A stretch of 64,000 nucleotides of DNA, taken from contig NW_024882997.1 in NCBI RefSeq assembly GCF_019059575.1, forward strand, positions 62,001-126,000. Direction: 5' to 3'. The stretch is from Amphibalanus amphitrite. Lineage: Eukaryota > Arthropoda > Thecostraca > Balanomorpha > Balanidae. The notes beneath the pieces were generated by a model that did no database searches, was not told where the DNA came from, and saw only the letters and a list, made by a program, of their open reading frames with translations. Numbering within the stretch: position 1 is the stretch's first letter; each line of letters starts with the position of its first letter. The translations under genes were made by a program, and so were the position numbers. Shown here in pieces: positions 24,771 through 36,771 of the stretch.

Positions 24771-25969
24771 CCCGCGCCCGGCTGGGGGTCCTGGATTTCC
24801 ACGCCCTGCTGGGGGGGGGGGGGTGTTTGAACACCCCCGCCCCCTTCTAACTCGACTCCTGGGCCACGTAGCGATACGCAGAAGGCGGCGTTCGAAAGAG
24901 CGTCAAAAATAATGACGAAATCACTTCGGTCAATCTTTTGGTCAGGTCAAAGGTCAGGTCACCAGAGGTCATTGAAGGCAAAATTTCGCTGATTTCCAGG
25001 TTGAATGTCGACAATTTCCAAGAAGCCAACGCATAACTCGGGAACCAGTGGAGCTACAGCGCCGCGGAAGAGCGCATTCGATAGCCCTATTAACGCCCTT
25101 TCTGAGTAATTCTCTCAGATCTGACCTAACGTCAACGGTTTTGCCCGCAGGGGGCAAAAACTGCAAAAATAGCCGATTTTTTCGGAAACAGTTTTCTGCA
25201 ATAACTTTTGATCCAAGCCTTGTACGAGCTTACTTTTACTGGCATCGTGTTCCTCTCGTCAAGACGCATCGAATGAACCATAGCTTGACCTTGAAAGGTC
25301 AACTTGAAAATTTGACCTCAGGTCAAGGTGTCCTGACCGGAAAGGGTTATGTTGCATATCAGTCGATCCGTATCGTCGAGCTGAACACATCTAAGGCGTT
25401 TTCATTGCTCTAGCATGCCTCTATCAAAAGTTATTTGAGAGAAACTGTTAGATACCGTTCGTGACCTATAAGATGACCTCAGGGACATAAACAGGGGTCA
25501 CGGACACTATTTTCATGTTCAGTGTGTCTAAACGACTTGTAATTCAGTGTTTGGGAGTGTTTATAATGTCTTTCGTCCAAAAGACGCGCATTTCAATTTT
25601 CTCCCATTGACAATTATAATGGGGAGGTCGCAAAATTGACCTGACCTTAGGTCATCGATATCAAAATTCTGAAATTTTTGTACATGTTATTGCTCTTAGC
25701 AATCGCTGAAAGTTCCAAAGCGATCGGTCACTCGGTGTAGCTATGGCAGACATTGAAACTTTTTATGAGATGAGGTCACTTCAAGTGACCTGGTGACCTG
25801 ACCTTGAATGACCTTGGTCTGAAATTTTCACCACATGTGTAGAATTGATGTATGATAAGGTGTACCAAAAACAGTGGCGCTCCGCGCCGCCGTTTTTGAG
25901 ATATTCGCGAAAAAACACAGGGAGGGGGGCGCTCGATTCAACCCCCCCCCCCCCCCAGCAGGGCGCGGG
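24771..25969. mobile_element. TTAA-flanked MITE (E1), piggyBac-like
   Basis: TTAA lies at 24767-24770 and 25970-25973. The termini are CCCGCGCCCGGCTGGGGG and the complement of CCCGCGCCCTGCTGGGGG. Just inside each end a G-run and C-run enclose a short palindrome (24808-24840 and 25920-25958). The interior has many AGGTCA/TGACCT hexamers and a CGCTCCGCGCCGCCG hairpin near 25880, but no transposase. The TTAA duplication and CCC-type terminus match piggyBac superfamily habit. The copy at 45984-47171 is nearly full-length homologous. Confidence 0.85.
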
Positions 25970-26447
25970 TTAAGAATGCGCCGTTTCTCGCAGGTAAATA
26001 CGTGGTGCGGCACCAACTTCAGGCTTCTCCATAAGGCAAAGGATATGTTTGCCACAGTCCACACATAAGAGTGCAGTGCAGTAGGTATACGGTCTTCCTA
26101 CAAGGGAACAGTGTAAAACCACACACGCTGAGAATTCAGTGCGGTACAGTCTATCCTATGTGGATCGTGTAAAACAACACACACTGAGAGTGTAGTGCGG
26201 TACAGTCTACCCACCAGTGAACCGTGTAAAACCACTCACATGACACACTGATACTGTACTGTGGTAGGGTACAGACTACAGTCTACCTACCAGTGAACCG
26301 TGTAAAATTACACACTGATATTGTAGTGCGGTACAGTCTACCTACCAGTGGGTCGTATAAAACCACACGCCCTGGGAGTGTACTGCGGTACAGTCTTCCT
26401 ACCAGGGAACCGTATGAAATTACACACTGATATTGTAGTGCGGTACA

Positions 26448-26612
26448 CAGGGGTGGACAAATGTGCTGAGTTGGGGTAGCACGGGCGCTGCAAATCCGCC
26501 GCCGCCCTAGCGGTGACCTTGACCTCCGCCGTCTGTTGCGGCTCTAAAGCCAAGCCGGCGTGGAATTGGGAAAGCTCGTGCTACCCCAACTCGGCACAAT
26601 TATTCACCCCTG
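26448..26612. mobile_element. hAT-type MITE, 165 bp
   Basis: The ends are CAGGGGTGGACAAAT and ATTATTCACCCCTG (imperfect inverted repeats). The insertion is flanked by a perfect 8-bp target duplication GCGGTACA (26440-26447 and 26613-26620), the hAT signature. An inner CTGAGTTGGGGTAGCACG pairs with CGTGCTACCCCAACTCGG. Confidence 0.92.
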
Positions 26613-26931
26613 GCGGTACAGTCTACCTTCCAGTGAACCGTACAAAACTACACACTGACATTGTAGTGCGGTACAGTCTACCTACCAGTGGGTCGTATAA
26701 AACCACACACCCTGGGAGTGTACCTACTGCGGTACAGTCATCCTACCAGGGAACCGTATGAAATTACACACTGATATTGTAGTGCGGTACAGTCTACCTA
26801 CCAGTGAGCCGTACAAAACTACAAACTGATATTGTAGTGCGGTGCAGACTGCAGTCTTGAGTCTACCTACCAGTGGATCGTGTAAAACCACACACCATGA
26901 GAGTGTAGTGCGGTACAGTCTACCTACTAGT

Positions 26932-27821
26932 CAGGGGTGTAATTTATATCTCTTCGTGGGGGAAGATGCACCCACAATCCTGAAATATGCCCCCACAATG
27001 ATGAAAATGCACGAACAAGTCTTTTACAACTTACAAGGCTACAAGCGTCCTTTCGAGAGCACGGCGCCCTCCGCATGCTCTAACGGCGTCCCTATGACCT
27101 CGCGTTCCTGGATAGTGTAGCGTTTTTAATCACTCGGCGCCCTTCTGGGAGAATGGCGCCCTTTTGACAGCCATTCTCATGGCCTAACGGCGCCCTCCTG
27201 ACCGTCTCGCGTATGTCTCTGTCCACCGTGCATCCCTCGACTGTTCGGTGCCCCTCTGGCCTCTCAGCGCCCCTGGACCACATAGCGTTTTCAATCACTC
27301 GGCGCCCTTCTGGGAGAATGGCGCCCCTTTTAATGGTCTCACGGCGCCCTCGTACCGTCTGGCGCCCCTATGTCCCCATTCCCAACAACTTAGCACTACT
27401 GAAAGTTCAGTCCGAACAGTCCTGTTCGGCGCCCTTCTGGCCTCTCAGCACCCCTGGATCATGCATATAGTATAGCATTTTTAATTACCTGGCGCCCTTC
27501 TGGGAGAATGGCACCCTCGTCATGGTCTCACGGCGTCCTCGTAACCTTCTGGCGTCCCTGCCCTACGTCCCCACCAACTTAGCGCTACTGACTGTACGGT
27601 GTTAACTGAATGGCGCCCCTCTACATTTTTTTACGCTTTTCCGGTCACTTTACACTTTTAACCGTGTCAGACATGTCACTTGTAGCGCCCTTCGGCTAGC
27701 AATGTTATCAAATTCGGTGTTAATTTAGGCTCCCACATACAGAATGTCCATTGCGCCCCAAGGCGGCCTGGCGCCCCTACAGCTGGGCACCCACAATCAT
27801 TTTAAGAAAATTACACCCCTG
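26932..27821. mobile_element. hAT-like non-autonomous element, 890 bp
   Basis: The termini CAGGGGTGTAATTT and AAATTACACCCCTG are inverted. The 8-bp flanks are CTACTAGT (26924-26931) and CTACCAGT (27822-27829), 7 of 8 identical. The interior has tandem GGCGCCCTTCTGGGAGAATG blocks and no transposase frame. Confidence 0.88.
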
Positions 27822-27870
27822 CTACCAGTGAACCGTGTAAAACCGGACTGAAATTGCAGTGCGGTATGTA

Positions 27871-28082
27871 TAGTCGACTACAGAATGATGTTCCACTTTT
27901 CACAGGCAATTATTTGCCTGGAGTGGTAGGCTGTGCCGCATCACACGGGCTGAGTTCACAAATTATGGTTTTGTCCCAATGCTCACAATCGACACGCTTA
28001 ATTGCGTGATAAACGGCACAACTTAGCGCTCCGGTCAACTGATAGCTTCTGAGGAGTGGAACATCATTCTGTAGTCGACTAT
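27871..28082. mobile_element. Palindromic MITE, about 210 bp
   Basis: Inverted ends TAGTCGACTACAGAATGATG and its complement, within TA/TATA flanks. They are shared in diverged form with the ends of the unit at 55470-56477, so this is a family. No coding capacity. Confidence 0.75.
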
Positions 28083-28167
28083 ACAGTAGGTATACCTACC
28101 AGTGAACCGTGTAAAACCACACACTGATATTGTAGTGCGGCACAGTCTACCTACCAGTGAACCTTAA

Positions 28168-29067
28168 CCCTCGCCCGCACATGGGGGGGTTGCCACCCCC
28201 CCAGGTAGTCTTTCTGCTCTGCACTCAACATTTTTAGAGCTAGAAGGCTGATTTTTCGTATAGCTGCTCGTCTATCCTTTCTTGATGTCCACTGAAAATT
28301 TCAAGTTTCTGTGATTTTTGGTTTCGGAGATATGACCTTATTTTTCAGGTCATGTCATGACCCAAATGGCCAATTCTCAACATCTTGCGTTTGCCATGGG
28401 CCTTGTGAGCTTTTGACACCCTGATTTCGGCCTTTTTTGCCAGTCTTACCTCCCACCTATCATGGAACATGTTGTTCGACGATGTACAGGGGTCAAGGTC
28501 AGGGTCAAGGTCAACCTAGGTCATCTACGATAATTGCGTTTTAGGCAAGCTGAATTTACTTTTTGTGAATTTTTTTGACTGCATTTTTGGTAAAAGCTTC
28601 TCAGATCATGAGTTCATGTAATATAGACCCAAAAACAATCGGTGCACACATCAGTATACACACAGACACACACAGACATACCTACAAACACATATAATTG
28701 ACCTTGACCTAACTTGACCTGAAATGACCTCAGCAGCTAAATTCTGGTCGGATAGTGTGACAAAGAGGTTCTAGCTGGCTTGGCACCAGAAAACAGCATT
28801 GTCATCGGTATTTGCTAAGCAGCGCACTTGATATCCAACGGTGACCCAAAACAGCAACATTTTTTAGTTTGACCTGACCTGGAAGGTCAATGACTGACCT
28901 GAGAAGGTAAAACTGGGTATCATTGGATTCGTCTCTTCCCAAAGAATCTTTTTGGTCTTTACCGCTAAGCTCTATCTCCAACAGGAACGAAATGGCGCGG
29001 GGGGTGGCAACCACCCCCCCCCCCCATGTGCGTTCTAGGATGGGAAAATGGCATGTGCGGGCGAGGG
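28168..29067. mobile_element. TTAA-flanked MITE (E3)
   Basis: TTAA at 28164-28167 and 29068-29071. The termini are CCCTCGCCCGCACATGGG and its complement, which is interrupted by about 25 bp on the right. The subterminal hairpin GGGGGGGTTGCCACCCCCCC at 28183-28202 is mirrored at about 28999-29026. The interior is AGGTCA-rich. It is inserted in the 55-bp satellite, whose unit resumes on the far side. Confidence 0.88.
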
Positions 29068-29255
29068 TTAAGCCACACATACCTACTGATATTGTACTGC
29101 GGTACAGTCTACCTTCCAGTGAACCGTATAAAACTACACACTGATATTATAGTGCAGTGCAGTTCACACATTATGAGCGTGTAGTGTGGTACAGTCTACC
29201 TACCAGAAGTTCGTTTTACCACAGTCGCCACACTCTGAGGTTGCAGTGCGGTACA

Positions 29256-30151
29256 TGCATCGCTAAACGTAAAGAATCAGACATGATTTGGTGTATTCTG
29301 TCGCCTTCTGGTAGTTATAATAACCCGGTTTACATAGCATATTTGACGAGGCTCTAGCTCGTTAATTTGGCGATAATTTCGTTGCAGTGGTCTTAAAATA
29401 TTGAGAGGGGATCATTTTGTAAATTGTTAAGCACCATTGGCATCTTTTGCAACATCACGGACGGAGCTTGCAACAAACCCTATGTAAACGCGTCTAATTA
29501 CGCCGTCATCTTTGCTTCAATTCATAGAACACCATATCTTCACACCCAAAGAAATTCTCAGCTTCGGCATCCTGTATTTGTATGGAAACCTTAGATGTTG
29601 AGGTGAAAAGCAATAATTGATCTCCTGGTCGCCAGCTTTACACATGCTATGGATGCCTCATTTCTGGGATGTGAAAATCATAAATAACTATACCCGGACC
29701 TGCCTCGCAGCAGACGGCACAGGAATCCGGGCATCCACCGGAGCAGACGGCACAGGAAGCGGCATTCATTGATGCCCGGAGGCGGTGAGATCACAATAAG
29801 CGACAGGAGAGACGCGTGGAGTGACTTCGCCGGCCGAATGCCGCGACCGAAAACTACACAAACTGCTGCAACCACGGAGCTGAAAGACGCTCGGCCGTAG
29901 TGAAAAGACGGAAAGACAACAGACAGAGTCGGCGCGCATTAACAGGCAGCCGGGGGAGCCGGCATGGTTCCCAGTGTCTCAACTCGCACTGCTGATGGGT
30001 TCACGTGTTCAGCACGAGTCGGTGGCACGGTGGAGATCCAGCAGAGGTAGAGTGGGGAGTGAATGGAGAGAGTGCTGGATGATCCGGCGGGGTGAGATGA
30101 GCGGCCGCTGGAGTTGCGTGGTTACTGGTAGCTGGGCGCCGCCGACGCCGT
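29256..30151. other. No gene recognised; 3' flank of troponin C
   Basis: Downstream of the troponin C stop codon on the minus strand. GC-rich from 29690. A short GCAGACGGCACAGGAA direct repeat occurs at about 29710 and 29743. Any 3' UTR would lie here, but its end is not visible. Confidence 0.45.
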
Positions 30152-33100
30152 CTAACCAGTCATCATGGCCATGAACTCTGTCAACACGAGGTCACAGGTC
30201 AGTATCGGAGGTCAGTGCTAGCGACAGTGTAGGGTCAGACTGGAAGACGAGCTGCGCCTGCATGCATTCATAATTACAATTTATCTGGTAAATGTTCGGT
30301 GAAATCAGATACTACCGGGAATTCTGATTAAAGAAAAACTTCGACCTTTTACATCGAATGTGAGATATGGGCGTCATCCTCATTTGGTGCACCAGCTGTT
30401 TATCACTACGTTATCGGTCAATAAAAGGGGATGTACTGTTGTTTTTTTTGCGATGCGCCGCCCCAACACGCCCCTCGGTAGGGCGCCGCGGCTCCCCCTC
30501 AGTCCGGCGCGCGGCGGCTCACCGTCGAAGTCGACGGTGCCGGAGCCGTCCTCGTCGATCTCGTCGATGATGCCGAGCAGCTCCTCCTCGGTAAGGCGCG
30601 GGTCGAGCTCGTGCAGGATCTCCTTCAGCGTCTGAGTGGTGATGTAGCCGTTTCCTGGCGGCCGAGGGGACAGCGCAGACGTGAACGGCCTGCTCACTGC
30701 TCACGGCTCACTGCTCACTGTTCACTGCTCACTACTCAGACTCGGCAAATGGCCGGACCGAGTGCGAGGAAAATCGACTATCTGCTAGTTGCTCCTAATA
30801 AATGTGGAAGAAAAGTTGGATGTATCTCAACAAAGGCATGAAAATTAGGTTCATTGCAAAGACAGTTGCTAGTTTAATATCATTAGTACCTAAATACAAT
30901 ATAACTACTATAACTGCCTACTTCTAAAACCATCGAAATATAAAATAAGCTGCATAGACTCGATTCCCATCGTCAATGAACTGACTGATTCCCACCCGCG
31001 GTGCGACGGGCGGGCTCCTCACCCCGTCCCTCCCACTTCCCAGGCCCGTTTGGCCACCGGCCGCAGCGCGGACAAACAACTCACCTTCCTTGTCGTACAG
31101 ACGGAACGCCTCCTTGAGCTCCTTGAGCATGGCCTCCTCGTCCTCCTCAATGAGGAACTTAGCCGAGAGCTGCAGGAACTCGGGGAACTCGATCTGACCC
31201 GAGCCTGAAACCGACCCGACACGGTCACACCAGGTCAGCCTGGACAGGAGGTCGGGTACCATCTTCAGACGTAGTCCGTCATCCGTATCGGTGTTACTTC
31301 TCTTGAGATTAAGAATGTCCATCAGTAATACTATGGGTAAATGGATTGATAAGTTAGCTCCGGCGTGTTGATAGACGGATAAAGCTGTGAAAAACCTGTG
31401 CCTAAGGTCATGTTTCTCCGTCAACACCGGGCCGGAAACGAATGAATGAGGTGCAGTTAGACGTGTTTACTGATAAAACACGGCCGCTCAGCCAGCTACT
31501 ACACCCCAAAAATAGCTGCTGGTAAACAGTCGTGTGAACTCAGTATGAGTGCCGCCCCATTATTACAAGGCGGACGCCAGTGAGACTAGTCGTGCTCTCT
31601 GTACGGTACGTGTCTGGTGTTTGGCGTGCTCTCTGCACGGTATGTGTCTGATGTTTGGCGTGCTCTCTGTACGGTATGTGTCTGGTGTTTGGCGTGCTCT
31701 CTGTACGGTATGTGTCTGGTCTCTGGCGTGCTCTCTGTACAGTATGTGTCTGGTGTTTGGAGTGCTGTCTGTACGGTATGTGTCTGGTCTCTGGCGTGCT
31801 CTCTGTACAGTATGTGTCTGGTGTTTGGAGTGCTAGCTATCCGGTCAGTCCGCTGTCGCCGGTGACGGCCACTGTCGCTGTGCCGTCACTGACCGTCCTC
31901 GTCGATCTCCTCGATGATCTGTTTGAAGGAGGTGGAGGAGACCTTGATGCCCATCATGCGGAGGATGTCGCTGACCGTCTCCGGTGAGATGTAGCCCTTC
32001 TTGTCGCGGTCGAAGCTGTCGAACGCCCTCCTCAGGACGACGATCTGCTCCTTCTCCAGACCCGTCTCCTCCTGTGTGTATGTGGTGGTGGTGGTGGTGG
32101 GGGGGGGGGCAGTCAGTCACAGTCACAGTCACAGTCACAGTCACAGTCACACAGTCACACTCACACAGGACAACAATCTGCTCCTTTTCTAGACCAGTCT
32201 CCTAGCGGGTGACCAGGAGCAGCCAGACAGTCAAAATCACACAGTAAACAGTCACACAGTCACAGTTAGACGCTCACATTCACAGTCACAGCCGACATTC
32301 ACACAGTCACAAATGTATGAGTCACCGTCACATGGTCACAGTCACATCCAGTCACAGTCACAATCCCGCTGTCACATAAAGTCACAGTCACATGCTGTCA
32401 GTGGCATAGTCACAGTCACGCGCTCATAGTCACATATAGTCACAGTCGGTAGTCACACAGTAATAAATAATCACACAGTCCGTCACACAGCAATTTAATC
32501 ATTCAGTCCTAAGCAGTCCTTCAAACAGTGACAGTCGCTCTCACAGCCTTTCATCATCTAACTAATGTTATGCATAGTTATCAAGTCACAGTCAAAGAGA
32601 CACGGGCCGTGTGCAAGTAGTTAATTTCGCAGAACTGTAAATAATAACTGTTGGTTAGGTTAATTTAGGAAATATTTTGAAGTGCCGTCCTTTCCAATTC
32701 ATTTTATGAGCAGTTGCTGGCATTCTTATACCTACCTAATGGTACCGGTACTGACAAATGCACATCCTAAAGTTGACGGATTGATCATATACTGGGAACG
32801 TCAACATACGGCTGACATTTGGCTGAAATTCCTCAAATTCATTTTGCCTTTCAGTGAGCCTTCAGCCTGCGCAACTGAAATAATAAATTTTACGTTTGAA
32901 TGCGCATTGAGTATTTTACCAGATAGGCCTTTGCGGTCTTACCGGAGTTACGACCTGTAGATGGTCTATGTGGTCTTACCATATATCGACACCTTTTTTT
33001 TAAACCCCACATCTGCTCTCCCGTGAATTTCCGGGAGGCACGAAAGATGTCCTTTTAAAAGTGTCCAATCGTCCGATCCTGATCAAATATGTGTGTTCGT

Positions 33101-33435
33101 AGGCCTGTTCTGGTATTGCTTTATCTGCCAAGACAGACAAACTTGAGAAAAATCGAGTGATTGTACCTTTTTTGAAGGTCTCTAACCAACTTGTCTGAAA
33201 TTCACCGGAGAGCAAATGTGGGGTTAAAAAAAGTGTCGATATCTGGAGTTACGAGCTGTCACCTGGTCCTGGTCCATCACCTATGGGTATCACTTCTGCC
33301 ATCCCCCTGTCCACCCCAGCCGCCCGTCTCGGTCCATCTCTCACTGGTGAGGAGCTGGGTGATCACGGGGCGTCCCCCGCCTCCCGACCTGCCCCTCCAT
33401 CCCATCCTTACCGCATACTGCTCGTCCTCCGACAT
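30152..33435 (-). CDS. TnC: Troponin C, 5 exons, complete
   Basis: Minus-strand exons are 33435-33412, 32071-31894, 31204-31085, 30654-30523 and 30177-30152. All introns are GT-AG and the phases agree (0,1,1,1), giving 159 aa. The protein is the calcium sensor of the thin filament; Ca2+ binding relieves troponin I inhibition in muscle. Four EF-hand loops begin at residues 29, 65, 105 and 141. Loops II ([12 protein letters not shown]) and IV ([12 protein letters not shown]) have every usual Ca2+ ligand, including Glu at position 12. Loops I and III end in Thr at that position and probably do not bind, a known arthropod arrangement. The last exon codes only EFMAMMTG plus the stop. The start MSEDEQYA sits in a 24-nt coding exon, also typical of the family. 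Calmodulin is less likely given the two altered loops. Confidence 0.95.
31591..31833. repeat. 34-bp minisatellite in troponin C intron 2
   Basis: About seven tandem copies of a 34-bp unit containing TGTACGGTATGTGTCTGG, between the exons ending at 31894 and beginning at 31204. Open frames across it arise from the repeat. Confidence 0.9.
32110..32500. repeat. (CAGTCA)n microsatellite in troponin C intron 1
   Basis: Pure near 32110-32160 (AGTCAC hexamer), then decaying to scattered CACAGTCACA runs as far as about 32500. Confidence 0.9.
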
Positions 33436-34536
33436 GGTGTTCCGAGGTGTGGAGTGAGGCGGGTGGTCCGGGGAGTGACCTGCGGGCGACACGGGCAGCC
33501 GGCGGCGACTGGTCCCGGCGCCCGGTCAGCAGCTCTGTGCCCGGCTGCCCGCCCCGCCCGCCCCGCTCTCCGGCTATTTCCGGCACCTTGTGCCATCGGG
33601 CGAGTCGTCGATTCCAGTCGCTTGCTCGGCGGGCCGCCGCGCGCTGAAACTGGAGAGTGTTCGACCCAAATGGCCCCCCGTCCGCCCCAGGTGCCAGGGT
33701 CAAGTGGCAGAGCCCGGCGGTTCGCGGAAGGAAGCAGGTGCCTGGAGCACGTTCAATGCTCAAGAAAACAAAACGGCTGTAAGAATGGCCGAAAATGCCA
33801 TAAGATAAGTGACATCAAGCAAAGGGCTAAGTGATTTTATCTTATGAGAACGAGTAATTGTTCAAAATTGCGTAAAAGTCGGTAGAATTTTGACGCAAAT
33901 GCGGCAAATGGTGTTTCTATAAATGAGGTTATTTTATCCCCACCGCCCCCACCGGCTTATCGGTTTTCAATAACCCGCTCCGGCCGAGGGGCTGGGGGCG
34001 GATGGAATCCCCCTTACCTTTTCAGCCCTTATTGACCTGAACCTTCGCGGCAAAACAAGCATGCCATTACGAGACGCAGCGACTGGAAGTACCCAATTTT
34101 AAGGTCTTAGGTCAGCCAGTGACCTCTAACGTCAGACCGAACTACCCAAGGTAGAGGCCTCATTTTTTTGTGAGTAACTTGGCAAGAATGATCGCAGTCT
34201 AGAAATTTTAAATCCATCGTGTTTGACATGCTTGATGCTCGAGCACGTCGAATGATACGTAGGTATAGGTATGGAGTATGGACTATGGTTTGTGAGAGAT
34301 CCACTTAGGGTGTTGATTTTAGATCAGTCAATGTAAGGCCAAAAGCCACGCAGGCTACAAAATTGGTCAAAGGAGGTCATAGTGTACCTATATCATCTGA
34401 CTTTGCCAGGCCATTATAACCCCGTTTCCATGGGCACCACTGATCCGGATCAGTACCTTGTAAGGGCTTAGGCTGCCCATGGAAACACCCGTAAGCCCGT
34501 ACCGGTGATCCGAAGTCAAATGTGGTCGGATGGTCG
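33436..34536. other. GC-rich 5' flank of troponin C, then no gene
   Basis: Positions 33436-33760 are GC- and CpG-rich and are probably the 5' UTR and promoter of troponin C by position; no core element is certain. The rest, to 34536, shows no gene. Confidence 0.4.
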
Positions 34537-36767
34537 GATGGACCCCCCATGTTTTTTCGTGAATAATTTGCGCAAAAAGCGTCTAATCGCGACGAAACTT
34601 TCAGTACCCTCGAGTTGATTAATTGTACACCTATTCTGAAAATTTCATGACCCTGACCCAAGTGACCTTTGACCTGTGACCTATTTCCCGAGGCCATGTT
34701 TGGCCGGAATCGCGATTCGGCGTATGTCGGCTCGCATTAGCCGCGCGTTTGCAAGCTTTTCGTGGTTTCAAACGTTCACACATGTGATTTGGTGTTGCTT
34801 TCATTCATTAGGGTGGATGTCAAGGTCACCTGAAGGTTAGGTCAGGTCATTGACCTTTGGTGACCTCGGTTCTCTTTCGAGTTTTACATGTAACATGTTT
34901 CTATTATGCATTTCAGACCTTGTGGAACAGTCCTTTTCGGCTATTTCTCGTTGTATATGCGTTTGATCTTAACCAAATTTTGGCATTGGTAGTTTGAGAG
35001 CCCTACCTAATTTTTATCAATATGGTCTATTAACAAAAATGGAAAAATTAAGGCACTTGTCATTGACTGATAATGTTAAGGTCGTCAGAGCCCTGCTTAG
35101 AGGCTGGCACAGACTGGGCGCTGTCTCCCTCTGATTGGTCGTCACTGCGGCTTGGCTCCGCCCACTTGCGGTCCAGCCTCGGGTCATGTCGGCGGCAGTC
35201 GCAGTCTGGCCGGCCGGCGCGGCGTGCGGGCCGCGCGCGCAGCGCAGCAGCGAAGTAGAGCACTTGTTTGCACGTCAGGAACTTTTGGTGTTCTACGACA
35301 AATAAGGACGGAGGAAGAAAGAAAAAGGAAGATGAGAAAAAGTGAGAATGAGACTAACGGTAGACGGTGGCTAGTGGACAGCAAACAATGTGCATAAACG
35401 CTAGAGCAGAGACAGGAGACCCGAGACAAAAACGGTAGACGAAAGACATCTCTCTCTGTTTTAATGTTTTTCAGCCCTAAGATCTATCAACGATATCCTC
35501 AAAGCATTGTGGAACTATTATGGAAAATTGAATATTTTCACACAAAAAAATAACACAATTTTACTCTAAAAAAAACGAAATGCAAGTACATGTATGGATA
35601 TCCTCAATTAAATAAGGCCGTTGAATGACACATTCCATAGCAAATACGTATCTAAAGACAATCCAGTAGATTCTGTTTCGTTGCTCCTTAAATGCACCAT
35701 AGCCTGTAGGAAAACAGGACAGCGGAGAAGCTCGTTATAAATTATTGAAAGTAAGATTCCTTTAATTTTGTAGGCAATAACATTCTGGAGCTTACTCTGT
35801 AGTTGGAAGGAGTGCTTATCGCTTTATACATGCACCGATCTGCATTGCATTGCATTCTTCATCCTCATTCTCTCCGCGCGAGATACGCCACATTCACGCA
35901 AGGACACCTGCGTAATTAGCGTGCGTCTTGTTCCAGTCCGCCAGATCTCTGCACCGCCCTGACCCCGAGAGGCGAATGACCGGTCTCGGTGTCGCGGCGC
36001 AGTGGGCGGAGCTTAGCCGCGGCGCAACAGCTGACGTTGCTACGCCATGCTAGCCTCTACCACGGCGCAGACTTTTCCGATCAATTTTTACCATTACAAG
36101 TCAATGACAAGTGCCTTTCATTTTAACAATTTGTTAAAAGACCATATTAGTAAAAATTAGGTAGGCCCTTGAAACTCATTGTGTCAAAGTTTGGTTGAAA
36201 TCAAGCGTATAGGTAACGAGAAAGAGCCAAAAAGGACTGTTCCAGGGGGTCTGAAATGCATAGTAGGCAGTTTTTGGAGCTGAATTCGTATTTAAAAACC
36301 ATTTGAACATTTACGAAGTAGTTTTGGTGCCTTCGTAGCATGTTACGTAGCTGTCAGAGGCGGTTGACACGTACTACGAATACCCGTCACGACCCCTACT
36401 GGTTGACCTGACCTCACCTGACCCGACCTGGTCAAAATGCTTCAAGACATCATTTGTGATAAAAAAAAAAAAAAATAACGCGATATTCGTGCTTAGCACC
36501 CCGAAAACCCACGTAGCAGCCACACTTTACGACTTTCTAACAGGTCCCGATTTTCCGACTTTTGGGTCATTGACCTGACCTGGAAGGTCAACCATTGACC
36601 TAGGGCCTTAAAATTGGGTATCATCGGCTTCCTCTCGTCACGGGCAGCACGCTCCTTTTTTTCCGCGAAGCTCTAGCTCGATCAGGGGCCAAACGGCAAG
36701 GGAGGTCCAACCGACCCCCCCCCCCCCTACACGTTAGAAGCTGGCAAACGCCGCACACATGCGAGGG
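34537..36767. mobile_element. TTAA-type MITE (E8) carrying a nested TA element
   Basis: The right end is intact: G/C-run hairpin 36708-36730, then GCGAGGG, then TTAA at 36768-36771. The interior is collinear with the element at 56798-57686, including the shared GGCCGGAATCGCGATTCGGC block (34700 and 56990). The left terminus lacks the TTAA/CCC end and is truncated or rearranged. The TA element at 34904-36263 interrupts it. Confidence 0.75.
34904..36263. mobile_element. TA-flanked long-TIR DNA element, copy 2
   Basis: It begins TTATGCATTTCAGACC after TA (34902-34903) and ends with the complement of CTATGCATTTCAGACC before TA (36264-36265). The paralogous host repeat at about 57180 shows the empty site, a single TA at the same point. 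The TIRs are about 200 bp. The interior has ATTGG and CTCCGCCCACTTGC motifs but no transposase. Confidence 0.9.
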
Positions 36768-36771
36768 TTAA

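Larger units (their letters stand above)
26067..29255. repeat. 55-bp satellite array, interrupted by insertions
   Basis: Tandem units of about 55 bp contain CTACCTACCAGTGAACCGTG, then AAAACCACACACTGATATTG, then TAGTGCGGTA. At least 20 copies remain. Two hAT-like elements, a palindromic element and a TTAA MITE have landed inside it. Confidence 0.9.

Noticed and set aside
33283..33834. 183-codon plus-strand frame over troponin C exon 1
   Set aside because: It is antisense to the first exon and its GC-rich 5' flank, with no family pattern.
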